Of a stretch of DNA of 64,000 nt, positions 42,083-49,281 are shown in pieces. This DNA is from Pigmentiphaga litoralis (GTDB taxonomy: Bacteria > Pseudomonadota > Gammaproteobacteria > Burkholderiales > Burkholderiaceae_B): contig NZ_JACCBP010000001.1 in assembly GCF_013408655.1 (NCBI RefSeq), positions 2,170,001-2,234,000 of the forward strand, given 5' to 3'. Position 1 is the first letter of the stretch, and the number at the start of each line of letters is the position of its first letter. A program made the translations under genes and the position numbers. The notes beneath the pieces are model-generated. The model ran no database searches. It had not been told where the DNA came from and saw only the letters and a program-made list of their open reading frames with translations.

Positions 42083-42541
42083 ATGGACCTTGACGCCGAA
42101 ACCGCAAAAATGCGCGCCTTGGTCATCCGCCGCCGCAGTCGCGCAAGCGACATCGGCAAGGGCCGGCTTGCTCGCAGTGTCGGGCGGTTCGAACCCGCGC
42201 TCGGCTATGTAAAGGGCGTGCTCGACATCGCCTCGCAAAGCCTGACCGATGACGGTTATGCCTGCGAGCTGCGCGCCGCCAGCGAACGTGGCGCCACGCG
42301 CAAAAAGATCCAGCTGCGCGTAGGACGCCAACATCCGCCTGTTCCCGAGGCGCCGATCTATCACACCCTCAAGATCTACCTGACGCAGGGCGCCCATATC
42401 GATGTGATCTTCGATATCTGCCACGGCGTGGGCGAAAGCGGCGAGTTGTCATTGGAGGCCAGCTTTTCGGCGTTCGATGAAGACCTGCACGCGGACCGTT
42501 TCGCGCAGCTGGTGGTCGCCTTCATCGAACGCTTCGACTAG
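42083..42541 (+). CDS. Hypothetical protein
   Basis: A 152-residue cytoplasmic protein that I do not recognise. It has a basic N terminus (MRALVIRRRSRASDIGKGRLARSVG) and an alternating strand-rich core (APIYHTLKIYLTQGAHIDVIFDICHGVGESGELSLEASF), ending in FAQLVVAFIERFD. AAGG lies 9 bases before the ATG; an in-frame TTG at 42074 is less likely. No operon partner on this strand. Confidence 0.6.
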   Translation: MDLDAETAKMRALVIRRRSRASDIGKGRLARSVGRFEPALGYVKGVLDIASQSLTDDGYACELRAASERGATRKKIQLRVGRQHPPVPEAPIYHTLKIYLTQGAHIDVIFDICHGVGESGELSLEASFSAFDEDLHADRFAQLVVAFIERFD

Positions 42542-42557
42542 CCCCGTCCTTGCCGCG

Positions 42558-42812
42558 CTACTTCACGGTCGCGGCGCTTTCTTCTTCCGCCAGGGCCGCC
42601 ATCAGACGCTGCGCCTCGGCGGCATCCATGCCTTCGTGAACGTAGAACGTGTGCAGGTCGGGCGCCGATGCGCCGGCTTCCCGCGTTTCGACAATGACGC
42701 GCCGATAGCGGGCGTCGGCGTCTTGCGTGGCGCTGAAGGTGTCGAGCTCCGGCTTGAAATAGTCGGCGGTTGATTGACCGTGCAATGGTCCGCCAATGAA
42801 GCGCGTTGTCAT
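42558..42812 (-). CDS. Small hypothetical protein
   Basis: An 84-residue acidic protein (MTTRFIGGPLHGQS... YRRVIVETREAG... LMAALAEEESAATVK) of unknown function. AAGGAG 6 bases before the ATG at 42812 is a strong ribosome site. The region TRFIGGPLHGQ resembles the start of small phage- and plasmid-type proteins of unknown role, but no function is asserted. Confidence 0.6.
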   Translation of the reverse strand: MTTRFIGGPLHGQSTADYFKPELDTFSATQDADARYRRVIVETREAGASAPDLHTFYVHEGMDAAEAQRLMAALAEEESAATVK

Positions 42813-42906
42813 GGTGTCTCCTTGCTGCTTTGTGGCTCGGTTGTCGCCCGAGCGGTCTTCGCCGGGACGCGCGGCGCCTTGCGCGCTCCCTTTGGCGGAT
42901 TGTGTC

Positions 42907-43872
42907 TCAACGCGGGGTGGCTGCGCCCTCCTCTTCTTGAACTGCATCATCGGCGTCATTGACGGACGGATCGCAGGAGAGCAGGGCGATGCCCGGGTCC
43001 AGCGCAGGCGCCGGCGGCGATGCCAGCAGATCGATGACACCCTCAACGATCGCCTGGGCGCCCTGCCCGTACAACATCGTGAAGTGATTGCCGACGGCAC
43101 GCCGATGGGTTGCCCGCGGCAGGTTCCTGACCGTCTCGTCGGCGTCGTGGTCCAGCACCATCGGCATGCCCATCAGGAACGGCTGCGTTGCCTGCACGAG
43201 CAGCGTCGGCGCCTGCACGGACCGCGCATGCCGGCGCCAGTCACGCGTGCTTTCCCCGAAGATGTGCAACGCCGCCAGGCTTGCCGCATAGGCACGCGTG
43301 CGGGTGGTGACGGCCCCTATTCCCAGCGGCAGCATCTCTTCGTCAAAGAAACCCTGCATGGCGTCATCCCACGGCGCAACGAAAGGCGCGGATCGCATCG
43401 CGGCCTGATAGAACTCGGCCGTGGGATACACCTGGTCCAGGCGCGCCGCGACCGCCGCCGTCATGAGCGGCGTGGCCGGATGCATCTGGACCGCTGCGTC
43501 GAGCATCGCCAGATGGGTCACCCTTTCGGGGTAATGCGCCGCGAAGTACAGCGCCAGCAGGCCGCCGAACGAATGCCCGCACAAGGCGATGCGGTCCAGT
43601 CCGAAATAGTCGAGCAAAGACAGGATGTCGCTGCAGCCCGCGTCAAGCGAGTAGCCGGTCAGCGGCATGTCGGACCGGCCGCGGCCGCGCAGGTCGGGCA
43701 CCAGCACCCGGCAGGCCTGAGCCAGCCCGGCGCCGATCAGCCCATCGAACAGACGGGTGTTGCCAGACAGGGAATGCAGCAGGAGCACAGGCGGGCCGTC
43801 ACCGCCATAGTCCAGGCAATGCACGTTGAGATCGGAAAGGCAAATGGCATCGTGGCGAACGGGTGCAAGCAT
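42907..43872 (-). CDS. Alpha/beta hydrolase
   Basis: A 321-residue alpha/beta-hydrolase-fold enzyme. It has the oxyanion region VLLLHSLSGN, nucleophile elbow CGHSFGGLLALYFA (Ser), and a C-terminal His in RAVGNHFTML; the acid may be the Asp in VLDHDADET. The start ATG at 43872 follows AGGAGC. The substrate may be an ester, lactone or C-C bond; it cannot be decided here. It stands between two unrelated minus-strand genes with gaps of about 95 and 136 bp. Confidence 0.85.
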   Translation of the reverse strand: MLAPVRHDAICLSDLNVHCLDYGGDGPPVLLLHSLSGNTRLFDGLIGAGLAQACRVLVPDLRGRGRSDMPLTGYSLDAGCSDILSLLDYFGLDRIALCGHSFGGLLALYFAAHYPERVTHLAMLDAAVQMHPATPLMTAAVAARLDQVYPTAEFYQAAMRSAPFVAPWDDAMQGFFDEEMLPLGIGAVTTRTRAYAASLAALHIFGESTRDWRRHARSVQAPTLLVQATQPFLMGMPMVLDHDADETVRNLPRATHRRAVGNHFTMLYGQGAQAIVEGVIDLLASPPAPALDPGIALLSCDPSVNDADDAVQEEEGAATPR

Positions 43873-44008
43873 GTCGGCTCCTGAAGAGCGCGGCGGGCAT
43901 CGGACCATTCACTGTCGCCGGGTGATACGGCCCGACGCCGGCGCGTCGGAATCCGATTCCTCATGCAAATCACGTGCCTGTCGCCAGGCTGGTGCAACCG
44001 TTGGCCGG

Positions 44009-44770
44009 CTAGAACAGCGAGAGCTGCTGATAGCCGTGCCCGGTCGCCGGCGCGTGATCCACATAGTGCGGCCGGCTGGCCGGGGCGCGGGGCAGGCTCT
44101 GGGCCGTCGGGAACCACGAGAGCGTGGCGCCCAGCGCCACCGCGGCAAACACCGCTTCGGTCTTGCCCGACACCTGCATGGCCTTGTACAGCGAGTGCGC
44201 GTGCGACCGCGCCGTGGCCAGCGAGATGTTCATGGCCGCGCCCACGTCTTCAATCGTGGCGCCACGCGAGAAGTGGACGAGCACGTCGTACTGTCGTTTG
44301 GTAAGTCCCAGCAAGGCACGTTCGTGCTCGACCGGACCCAGCTCGTCCCGAGTCTGCTCGGCAGGCGCATGTTCGACGAGGTCGGGCCGGTGCTGCGGAA
44401 AACACTGCCCGCCCGAGATGACCAGCTTCATGGCGGCCCGGATCAGCGCCACACTGGACGCCGTTGGAATCGACCCACGCACATGGGGCGGCAGCGGTTC
44501 CCATGCCGTGATGTCGGCCGGGTCTTCGCACATGAGCAAGGTGGGTTTGTCGGTCCGCATGGCGCGGACAATGGGCATGGCCGTCTGCAGCCCCATGTCG
44601 AAGCGAGGGATCGAATACAGAACCAGATCCGCCGCGGCGATCTTTGCGGGATCCTTCAGTTCGGCTGCCGTGCATCCGGTCGTCTGCCAGTCACCGTCCA
44701 TATCGGAGATGAGCTGTTCCAGGCCGTGGAATTGAATCGGATGTTCTTCGATCAGGATGACCGTGCGCAT
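44009..44770 (-). CDS. LuxR-type regulator with degenerate receiver domain
   Basis: A 253-residue two-domain protein. The N-terminal ~120 residues follow the receiver fold (MRTVILIEEHPIQFHGLEQLI... ADLVLYSIPRFDMGLQTAMPIVRAM) but the phospho-acceptor position is Ser (DLVLYS) instead of Asp. The C-terminal domain is a clear LuxR/NarL helix-turn-helix (GLTKRQYDVLVHFSRGATIEDVGAAMNISLATARSHAHSLYKAMQVSGKTEAVFAAVALG). It therefore probably works without phosphorylation. No kinase is adjacent. Confidence 0.85.
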   Translation of the reverse strand: MRTVILIEEHPIQFHGLEQLISDMDGDWQTTGCTAAELKDPAKIAAADLVLYSIPRFDMGLQTAMPIVRAMRTDKPTLLMCEDPADITAWEPLPPHVRGSIPTASSVALIRAAMKLVISGGQCFPQHRPDLVEHAPAEQTRDELGPVEHERALLGLTKRQYDVLVHFSRGATIEDVGAAMNISLATARSHAHSLYKAMQVSGKTEAVFAAVALGATLSWFPTAQSLPRAPASRPHYVDHAPATGHGYQQLSLF

Positions 44771-44894
44771 GACCTCTGTCCGCTGGGGGCGACTCTGGAT
44801 CGTAGCGTACGCGCCGGCCCTGGATGAGCAGACGGGTGTGCCGAACTTGCATAGAAGTGTTACGGATGAGCGCTGCGCAGCGCCATTGGCCTGC

Positions 44895-45332
44895 TCAGAG
44901 CGCGCCGAGGTTGCGCTGGACCTGCGCCATGGCCTTGTCGAGCAGTGACTGATCGCGCGCCGTCAGTCCTTCAAACGCGGCCGCCTCCAAATCCGCGACC
45001 AGGGGCATGGCCTTGCGAAACAGCTTTCGCCCGTCCTTGAGCAGATGGATTGCGACCACACGATGGTCCCGCACCGTGGCGCGCCGTTCCACCCACAAGG
45101 CGGCTTCCATGACCGTCAGTGCGCGCGACAGTGTTGTCTGGTCGTGACCGGTCTCGGCAGCCAGCGCCGACACGCTGCGTTCACCATGCTCGGCAAGAAA
45201 GGCCAGCACGCGCCAATGCGTCAGCGTCAGGCCATGCTCCCGCAACACGATCTGCAGGCTGGTGTTGAACGCGGCATAGGTGCGATGGAACGCGAGGGAC
45301 AGGGCGGCGGGAAAGCCTGACGGAACAGTCAT
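44895..45332 (-). CDS. MarR family transcriptional regulator
   Basis: A 145-residue MarR winged-helix protein: LTLTHWRVLAFLAEHGERSVSALAAETGHDQTTLSRALTVMEAALWVERRATVRDHRVVAIHLLKDGRKL. The start is the ATG at 45332; the ribosome site is poor. It is divergent from the GAF-GGDEF gene (205 bp apart) and follows the LuxR-type gene on the same strand, so its targets are unclear. Confidence 0.85.
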   Translation of the reverse strand: MTVPSGFPAALSLAFHRTYAAFNTSLQIVLREHGLTLTHWRVLAFLAEHGERSVSALAAETGHDQTTLSRALTVMEAALWVERRATVRDHRVVAIHLLKDGRKLFRKAMPLVADLEAAAFEGLTARDQSLLDKAMAQVQRNLGAL

Positions 45333-45537
45333 TGCAAGGGGATGTCGATACGGCGCGATCGGCCGGCGCCATGTTGACCGGCCCGACAGGCAGCGCCGGG
45401 AACGGTGCCGCGGCAGATCCTGCGGCGCCCGCACGGTAGTCAATAATGTCGATATAGGCAATACTGCGTAGTGATGACCCTGGGACACCGCCAGCCATTG
45501 GCCGGCCCCGCTCCAGGTGTCAAGAACAAGGATTTCG

Positions 45538-46518
45538 ATGAAAGCGCCACTTACCCCGACAGACGAGCCGACCCGAGTCGACACCTTACGGGCGCTCAAT
45601 ATTCTGGACACCGCCCCCGAAGAGCGGTTTGACCGCCTGACCCGCCTTGCCAAACGCCTGTTCGGCGTGCCGATCGCGCTGGTCAGCCTGATCGACACGA
45701 ACCGCCAATGGTTCAAGTCCCGGCAGGGCCTGGAGGTGGCCGAGACCCCGCGAGACATGTCGTTCTGCGGTCATGCCATTCTCGAAGACGACATTCTGCT
45801 GATCCCCGATGCCGCGCTGGACGACCGGTTTTCCGACAATCCGCTGGTGATCGGCGAGCCGCACATCCGCTTCTACGCCGGTTGCCCGCTGCGGGTGTCG
45901 AACGGCAGCAAGCTGGGCACGCTGTGCCTGATCGACAAGAACGAACGCGAATTCGGCGAAGAGGACAAGGCCCTGCTGCGCGACCTGGCGCGCATGGCCG
46001 AACAGGAAATCGCCGCCATTCAGCTGGCGACCATGGACGAACTGACCATGGTGTCGAACCGTCGCGGCTTTGAAGCGCTGGCGCAGCACGCCATCGGCCT
46101 GTGCACCCGGATGGAATTGCCCGCGACGCTGCTGTTCTTCGACCTGGACAGCTTCAAGCAGATCAATGACACATACGGCCACGCGGAAGGCGACCGGGCG
46201 CTGGTGAGCTTCGCGCGCCTGCTGCTCGAGGTATTCCACGAGTCCGACGTGGTGGGCCGGCTGGGCGGCGACGAATTCGTGGTGATGGTGACGTCGATCG
46301 AACCCGGCATGCTGGCCGCCACGCAGCGCCGTCTGCAGGACGCCGTCGACGCCTATAACCAGGCTACCCAGCGTGGCTACACCCTCGCGTTCAGCGTGGG
46401 CGCGGTCGAGCTGGACCCGAGCCGCCACAGCACCATCCAGGATCTGCTGGCCGTGGCCGACAAGGAGATGTACGAGCACAAGCGCAGCAAGCGCGCGGCG
46501 GACCTGCCAAAAGTCTGA
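45538..46518 (+). CDS. GAF-GGDEF diguanylate cyclase
   Basis: A 326-residue cytoplasmic protein. Residues ~20-160 form a GAF sensor (FDRLTRLAKRLFGVPIALVSLIDTNRQWFKSRQGLEVAETPRDMSFCGHAI... FYAGCPLRVSNGSKLGTLCLID, a class common in stand-alone cyclases). Residues ~165-320 form a GGDEF domain with the intact signature RLGGDEFVV and the Mg/substrate region FFDLDSFKQINDTYGHAEGD. It should make c-di-GMP. No RxxD inhibitory site is evident at the usual place. AAGGA before the ATG at 45538 fixes the start. It is the counterpart of the EAL protein at 4360-6363. Confidence 0.93.
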   Translation: MKAPLTPTDEPTRVDTLRALNILDTAPEERFDRLTRLAKRLFGVPIALVSLIDTNRQWFKSRQGLEVAETPRDMSFCGHAILEDDILLIPDAALDDRFSDNPLVIGEPHIRFYAGCPLRVSNGSKLGTLCLIDKNEREFGEEDKALLRDLARMAEQEIAAIQLATMDELTMVSNRRGFEALAQHAIGLCTRMELPATLLFFDLDSFKQINDTYGHAEGDRALVSFARLLLEVFHESDVVGRLGGDEFVVMVTSIEPGMLAATQRRLQDAVDAYNQATQRGYTLAFSVGAVELDPSRHSTIQDLLAVADKEMYEHKRSKRAADLPKV

Positions 46519-46558
46519 TCTCGATTGCCTTGCTTGCGATTGCGCCGGCAACGGAAGA

Positions 46559-46578
46559 TACTGTATAAATAACCAGTA
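46559..46578 (+). promoter_or_regulatory. LexA-like SOS box overlapping a promoter
   Basis: TACTGTATAAATAACCAGTA matches the CTGT-N8-ACAG SOS box with one change (CCAG for ACAG) and symmetric flanks (TACTG/CAGTA). A -10 element TATAAA (46564-46569) lies inside it, with a -35 TTGCGC (46540-46545) 18 bp upstream. It is 20 bp from the start of a small gene. The match is by consensus only. Confidence 0.7.
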
Positions 46579-46598
46579 TTCTTTCCGGAGTTTCGCTC

Positions 46599-46895
46599 AT
46601 GTCGTACACCGTCACCCTGCAAGACTTTCCCGACATTCCCGCCAACGTTCGCGAACAGGCCGAACGGCGGTATGCCAAGACCCTGGAACGCGCCATGGGT
46701 GGCGTGGACGAAATCGGCCCGGCGCTCAAGGCGTGGATGACCGCCGAAGATTCGTCTGAAGGCGATCTGTCCGACCATGAAAAGGCCTTGGCCGTGCGCT
46801 GGCAAAAGGCCGCGGCGCGCGCGCAGCAGGAAGGCTTCAATGGCCTGGGCGAAGCGCAGGAAGCCTACTTTGAAGTCCGCCTGGCCCGGCACTGA
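46599..46895 (+). CDS. Small protein of unknown function under a LexA-like box
   Basis: A 98-residue acidic, helix-rich cytoplasmic protein (ANVREQAERRYAKTLERAMGGVDEIGPALKAWMTAEDSS... HEKALAVRWQKAAARAQQEGFNGLGEAQEAYFEVRLARH). I do not recognise the family. GGAG is 8 bases before the ATG. An SOS-type box at the promoter suggests DNA-damage induction (inference). It stands alone between two unrelated genes; no toxin, recombinase or polymerase motif is visible. Confidence 0.75.
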   Translation: MSYTVTLQDFPDIPANVREQAERRYAKTLERAMGGVDEIGPALKAWMTAEDSSEGDLSDHEKALAVRWQKAAARAQQEGFNGLGEAQEAYFEVRLARH

Positions 46896-46904
46896 CCGCG
46901 TGGC

Positions 46905-47612
46905 TTAGCGGCGGCGCATGGCCGGCGTGATCGCCTGCACCCAGGCCTGATAGCCGGCTGCGTTCAGGTGCAGGTGATCGCTGGTATAGCGCAGGTCCAG
47001 CGTGCCGGTCGGCGCCAGAGCCGGATTCACGTTGACGTACACGCAGGGGCCGCGTGCGCACAGTGCATGCAGACGGCCGTTCAGGTCCTTGACCGACGCA
47101 TTCACTGCAGGTGGAAACGCCGGCCCCGTGAACAGCGTGGATTGCACGATGACCTGGATCTTGGCGCGCGTAAGCGTATCGATGATGCGCTTGTAGTGCT
47201 CGAACACCTCGGTCACGGGCTTCTTGTAGACGGCAATGTCGTTGATGCCGGCCATGACAAACACCTTGCGCGGGGACACGCCCAGCACCGAGTCCAGCCG
47301 CTGCACCATGCCTTCCGTGCTGTCACCGCCGATCCCGCGGTTGGCAATGCCAACGCCCGGAAAGAACGCGTTCCAGTCGCCCCCTTCGGTCAGGCTGTCG
47401 CCCAGCATGACCACGTCGCGGCGGGCCATGTCCTGCGCAAAGCCGGCCTTGCGGTCGGCATAGTGCTGCCGCGTGCTGGCCAGCGCCTGATCGCGCTGCT
47501 GCGCGTCACGCTGTTGCACGTCGTTCATCGACGGCGACTGCGCCAGCGCGCCGGCCGTGGCCAGGATACCGATGGCGGCCATCACGCCGGACAGCAGGGC
47601 TGAAAGTGTCAT
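46905..47612 (-). CDS. Secreted SGNH/GDSL hydrolase
   Basis: A 235-residue exported esterase or lipase. Signal peptide (ALLSGVMAAIGILATAGALAQ) precedes the SGNH blocks: MLGDSLTEGGDW (catalytic Ser), NRGIGGDST (Gly), AGINDIAVYKK (Asn) and SDHLHLN (Asp-x-x-His). It probably acts on a small ester or acetylated polymer in the periplasm. The ATG at 47612 has no clear ribosome site, and an upstream in-frame start at 47648 is possible. Confidence 0.88.
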   Translation of the reverse strand: MTLSALLSGVMAAIGILATAGALAQSPSMNDVQQRDAQQRDQALASTRQHYADRKAGFAQDMARRDVVMLGDSLTEGGDWNAFFPGVGIANRGIGGDSTEGMVQRLDSVLGVSPRKVFVMAGINDIAVYKKPVTEVFEHYKRIIDTLTRAKIQVIVQSTLFTGPAFPPAVNASVKDLNGRLHALCARGPCVYVNVNPALAPTGTLDLRYTSDHLHLNAAGYQAWVQAITPAMRRR

Positions 47613-47777
47613 TGCAGGGGGATACGTTGGGAGGGGACGGAGGCACAAGTTTAGCGGACTCGTGCATGCGCATCACGACTGCAGTTGCGATGCCATGCGG
47701 GTTCGATGCGGATGCGATCCAGGCGCGAAGCCGCGCAGGTGCGTTAGCATCATGGGTCGCACTTGAAAGGACCTGCC

Positions 47778-48662
47778 GTGGCCCCCGCATCGCCCAAATC
47801 TTCCGCCGATGCCCCGCTGCATGGCAAGCCCGACAGCGGTTGGCGCCGCAGTGTCTACACCGTCATCTTCGAAGCCGACACGCCCGGCGGACGGCGCTTC
47901 GACCAGGCCCTGATCTGGACGATCCTGCTCAGTGTGCTGGTCGTCATGGCCGACAGTGTCGAGTCCATCGTCAACCGCTATGGCCCCATCCTGCAGGTCC
48001 TGGAATGGATCTTCACGGTGATCTTCACGATCGAATATGTCGGGCGGCTGCTAAGCGTGCAGCGGCCGCTGCGCTACGCCACCAGCTTCTTCGGCATCGT
48101 CGATCTGCTCGCGATCCTTCCCAGCTATCTGTCCTTGTTCGTGCCCGGCCTGCACTTTCTGACGGGTGTGCGCGTGCTGCGTCTGCTGCGCATTTTCCGG
48201 GTGTTCAAGCTGCCGCGCTTCATGGACGAATACCTGATGCTCGGGCGCGCCCTGAAGGCGAGCTTCCGCAAGATCATGGTGTTCCTGTCCGTGGTATCGC
48301 TGATCGTCTTGAGCATGGGAACGATCATGTACGTGGTGGAAGGCCCCGAACATGGTTTCACCAGCATCCCTACCGCCATCTACTGGGCGATCAGCACGAT
48401 CACGACGGTCGGGTTCGGCGACATTACCCCGCAAACGCCCCTGGGCCGCCTGATTGCCTCGTTGATGATGCTGCTGGGATGGGGCGTGCTGGCCGTGCCG
48501 ACCGGCATCTTCACGGTGGAAATGTCGATGGCGCACGCGCAGCATGCGCGCAAGCTCAAGTCCGAACGCAAATGTGGCGTCTGCAACACGTCGGATCACG
48601 ACGCAGACGCCACCTTCTGCAAGCACTGTTCGAACCGGCTGCCCGAGCAGGCGGCGTCCTGA
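47778..48662 (+). CDS. Voltage-gated potassium channel family protein with C-terminal zinc ribbon
   Basis: A 294-residue six-helix channel. S1-S3 are hydrophobic, S4 carries the spaced arginines VRVLRLLRIFRVFKLPRF, and the pore loop has selectivity filter TTVGFGD (residues 209-215). After S6 a cytoplasmic tail has Cys266/Cys269 and Cys281/Cys284, a CxxC...CxxC zinc-ribbon pattern not seen in the usual minimal Kv-type channel. The start is GTG 47778 with AAAGGA upstream. It should conduct K+ across the inner membrane; the zinc ribbon may be a regulatory site (inference). Confidence 0.9.
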   Translation: MAPASPKSSADAPLHGKPDSGWRRSVYTVIFEADTPGGRRFDQALIWTILLSVLVVMADSVESIVNRYGPILQVLEWIFTVIFTIEYVGRLLSVQRPLRYATSFFGIVDLLAILPSYLSLFVPGLHFLTGVRVLRLLRIFRVFKLPRFMDEYLMLGRALKASFRKIMVFLSVVSLIVLSMGTIMYVVEGPEHGFTSIPTAIYWAISTITTVGFGDITPQTPLGRLIASLMMLLGWGVLAVPTGIFTVEMSMAHAQHARKLKSERKCGVCNTSDHDADATFCKHCSNRLPEQAAS

Positions 48663-48698
48663 CGGTCGGCGCCTGGCGCCTGCCGATCGATCTGTTAC

Positions 48699-49082
48699 TT
48701 AGCGGCCGCCCTGCCCCAGGCCGCCCTTGGTGTCGGCGCTGGGCGTGACTTCTCCAGCCGTGCCCGCGCTGAACGTATCGCCAATGGCGGAGGTGCGCTT
48801 GGCCTCTTCCGGTGGCGCCGGGGTGCCTGCCGGACGCTCGTCTGGGCCGTTGCCGGTGTCGGACAGGGCCTGCGCGTACGGCGCCTTGGCGCCGCGTGCC
48901 GCACCGCGGCTGCCCGGCCGCGAGCGCAGACTGGAGCGGCGATTACCGGCATCGGCAGGATTTGCAGGGGACGACGATCCCGTCTCTGGCGTGCGGGCCA
49001 GCAGTTTCAGGATGCCTACGGTGGCGGCGCCCAGCAGGAAGGCACTGAACAAGGGCTTGAGCGGGGATGGTGTGCGTGGCAT
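48699..49082 (-). CDS. Hypothetical membrane-anchored protein, low-complexity
   Basis: A 127-residue protein. A single N-terminal hydrophobic stretch (LFSAFLLGAATVGILKLLA) is followed by a Ser/Pro/Gly/Arg-rich disordered region. GGAG before the ATG at 49082 supports translation. Unknown function; probably an inner-membrane protein with a disordered tail. Confidence 0.55.
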   Translation of the reverse strand: MPRTPSPLKPLFSAFLLGAATVGILKLLARTPETGSSSPANPADAGNRRSSLRSRPGSRGAARGAKAPYAQALSDTGNGPDERPAGTPAPPEEAKRTSAIGDTFSAGTAGEVTPSADTKGGLGQGGR

Positions 49083-49281
49083 AGGGGTCTCCGGCGATTG
49101 TGAATATTCACATCAACGCAAGCCGCATGCCTGTCATGAAACCCTGGGTCGTTTCCGCAGTCATATCCGGGCGGGCCGGTGGTTTTTGCTGACATCGGGC
49201 TGAACCGGTTCCTCGCGCATTCCGACGCGTCTGATGGATTCATCCACCTGACGCATCCGACTGACGATGACCCGAGGCGCC

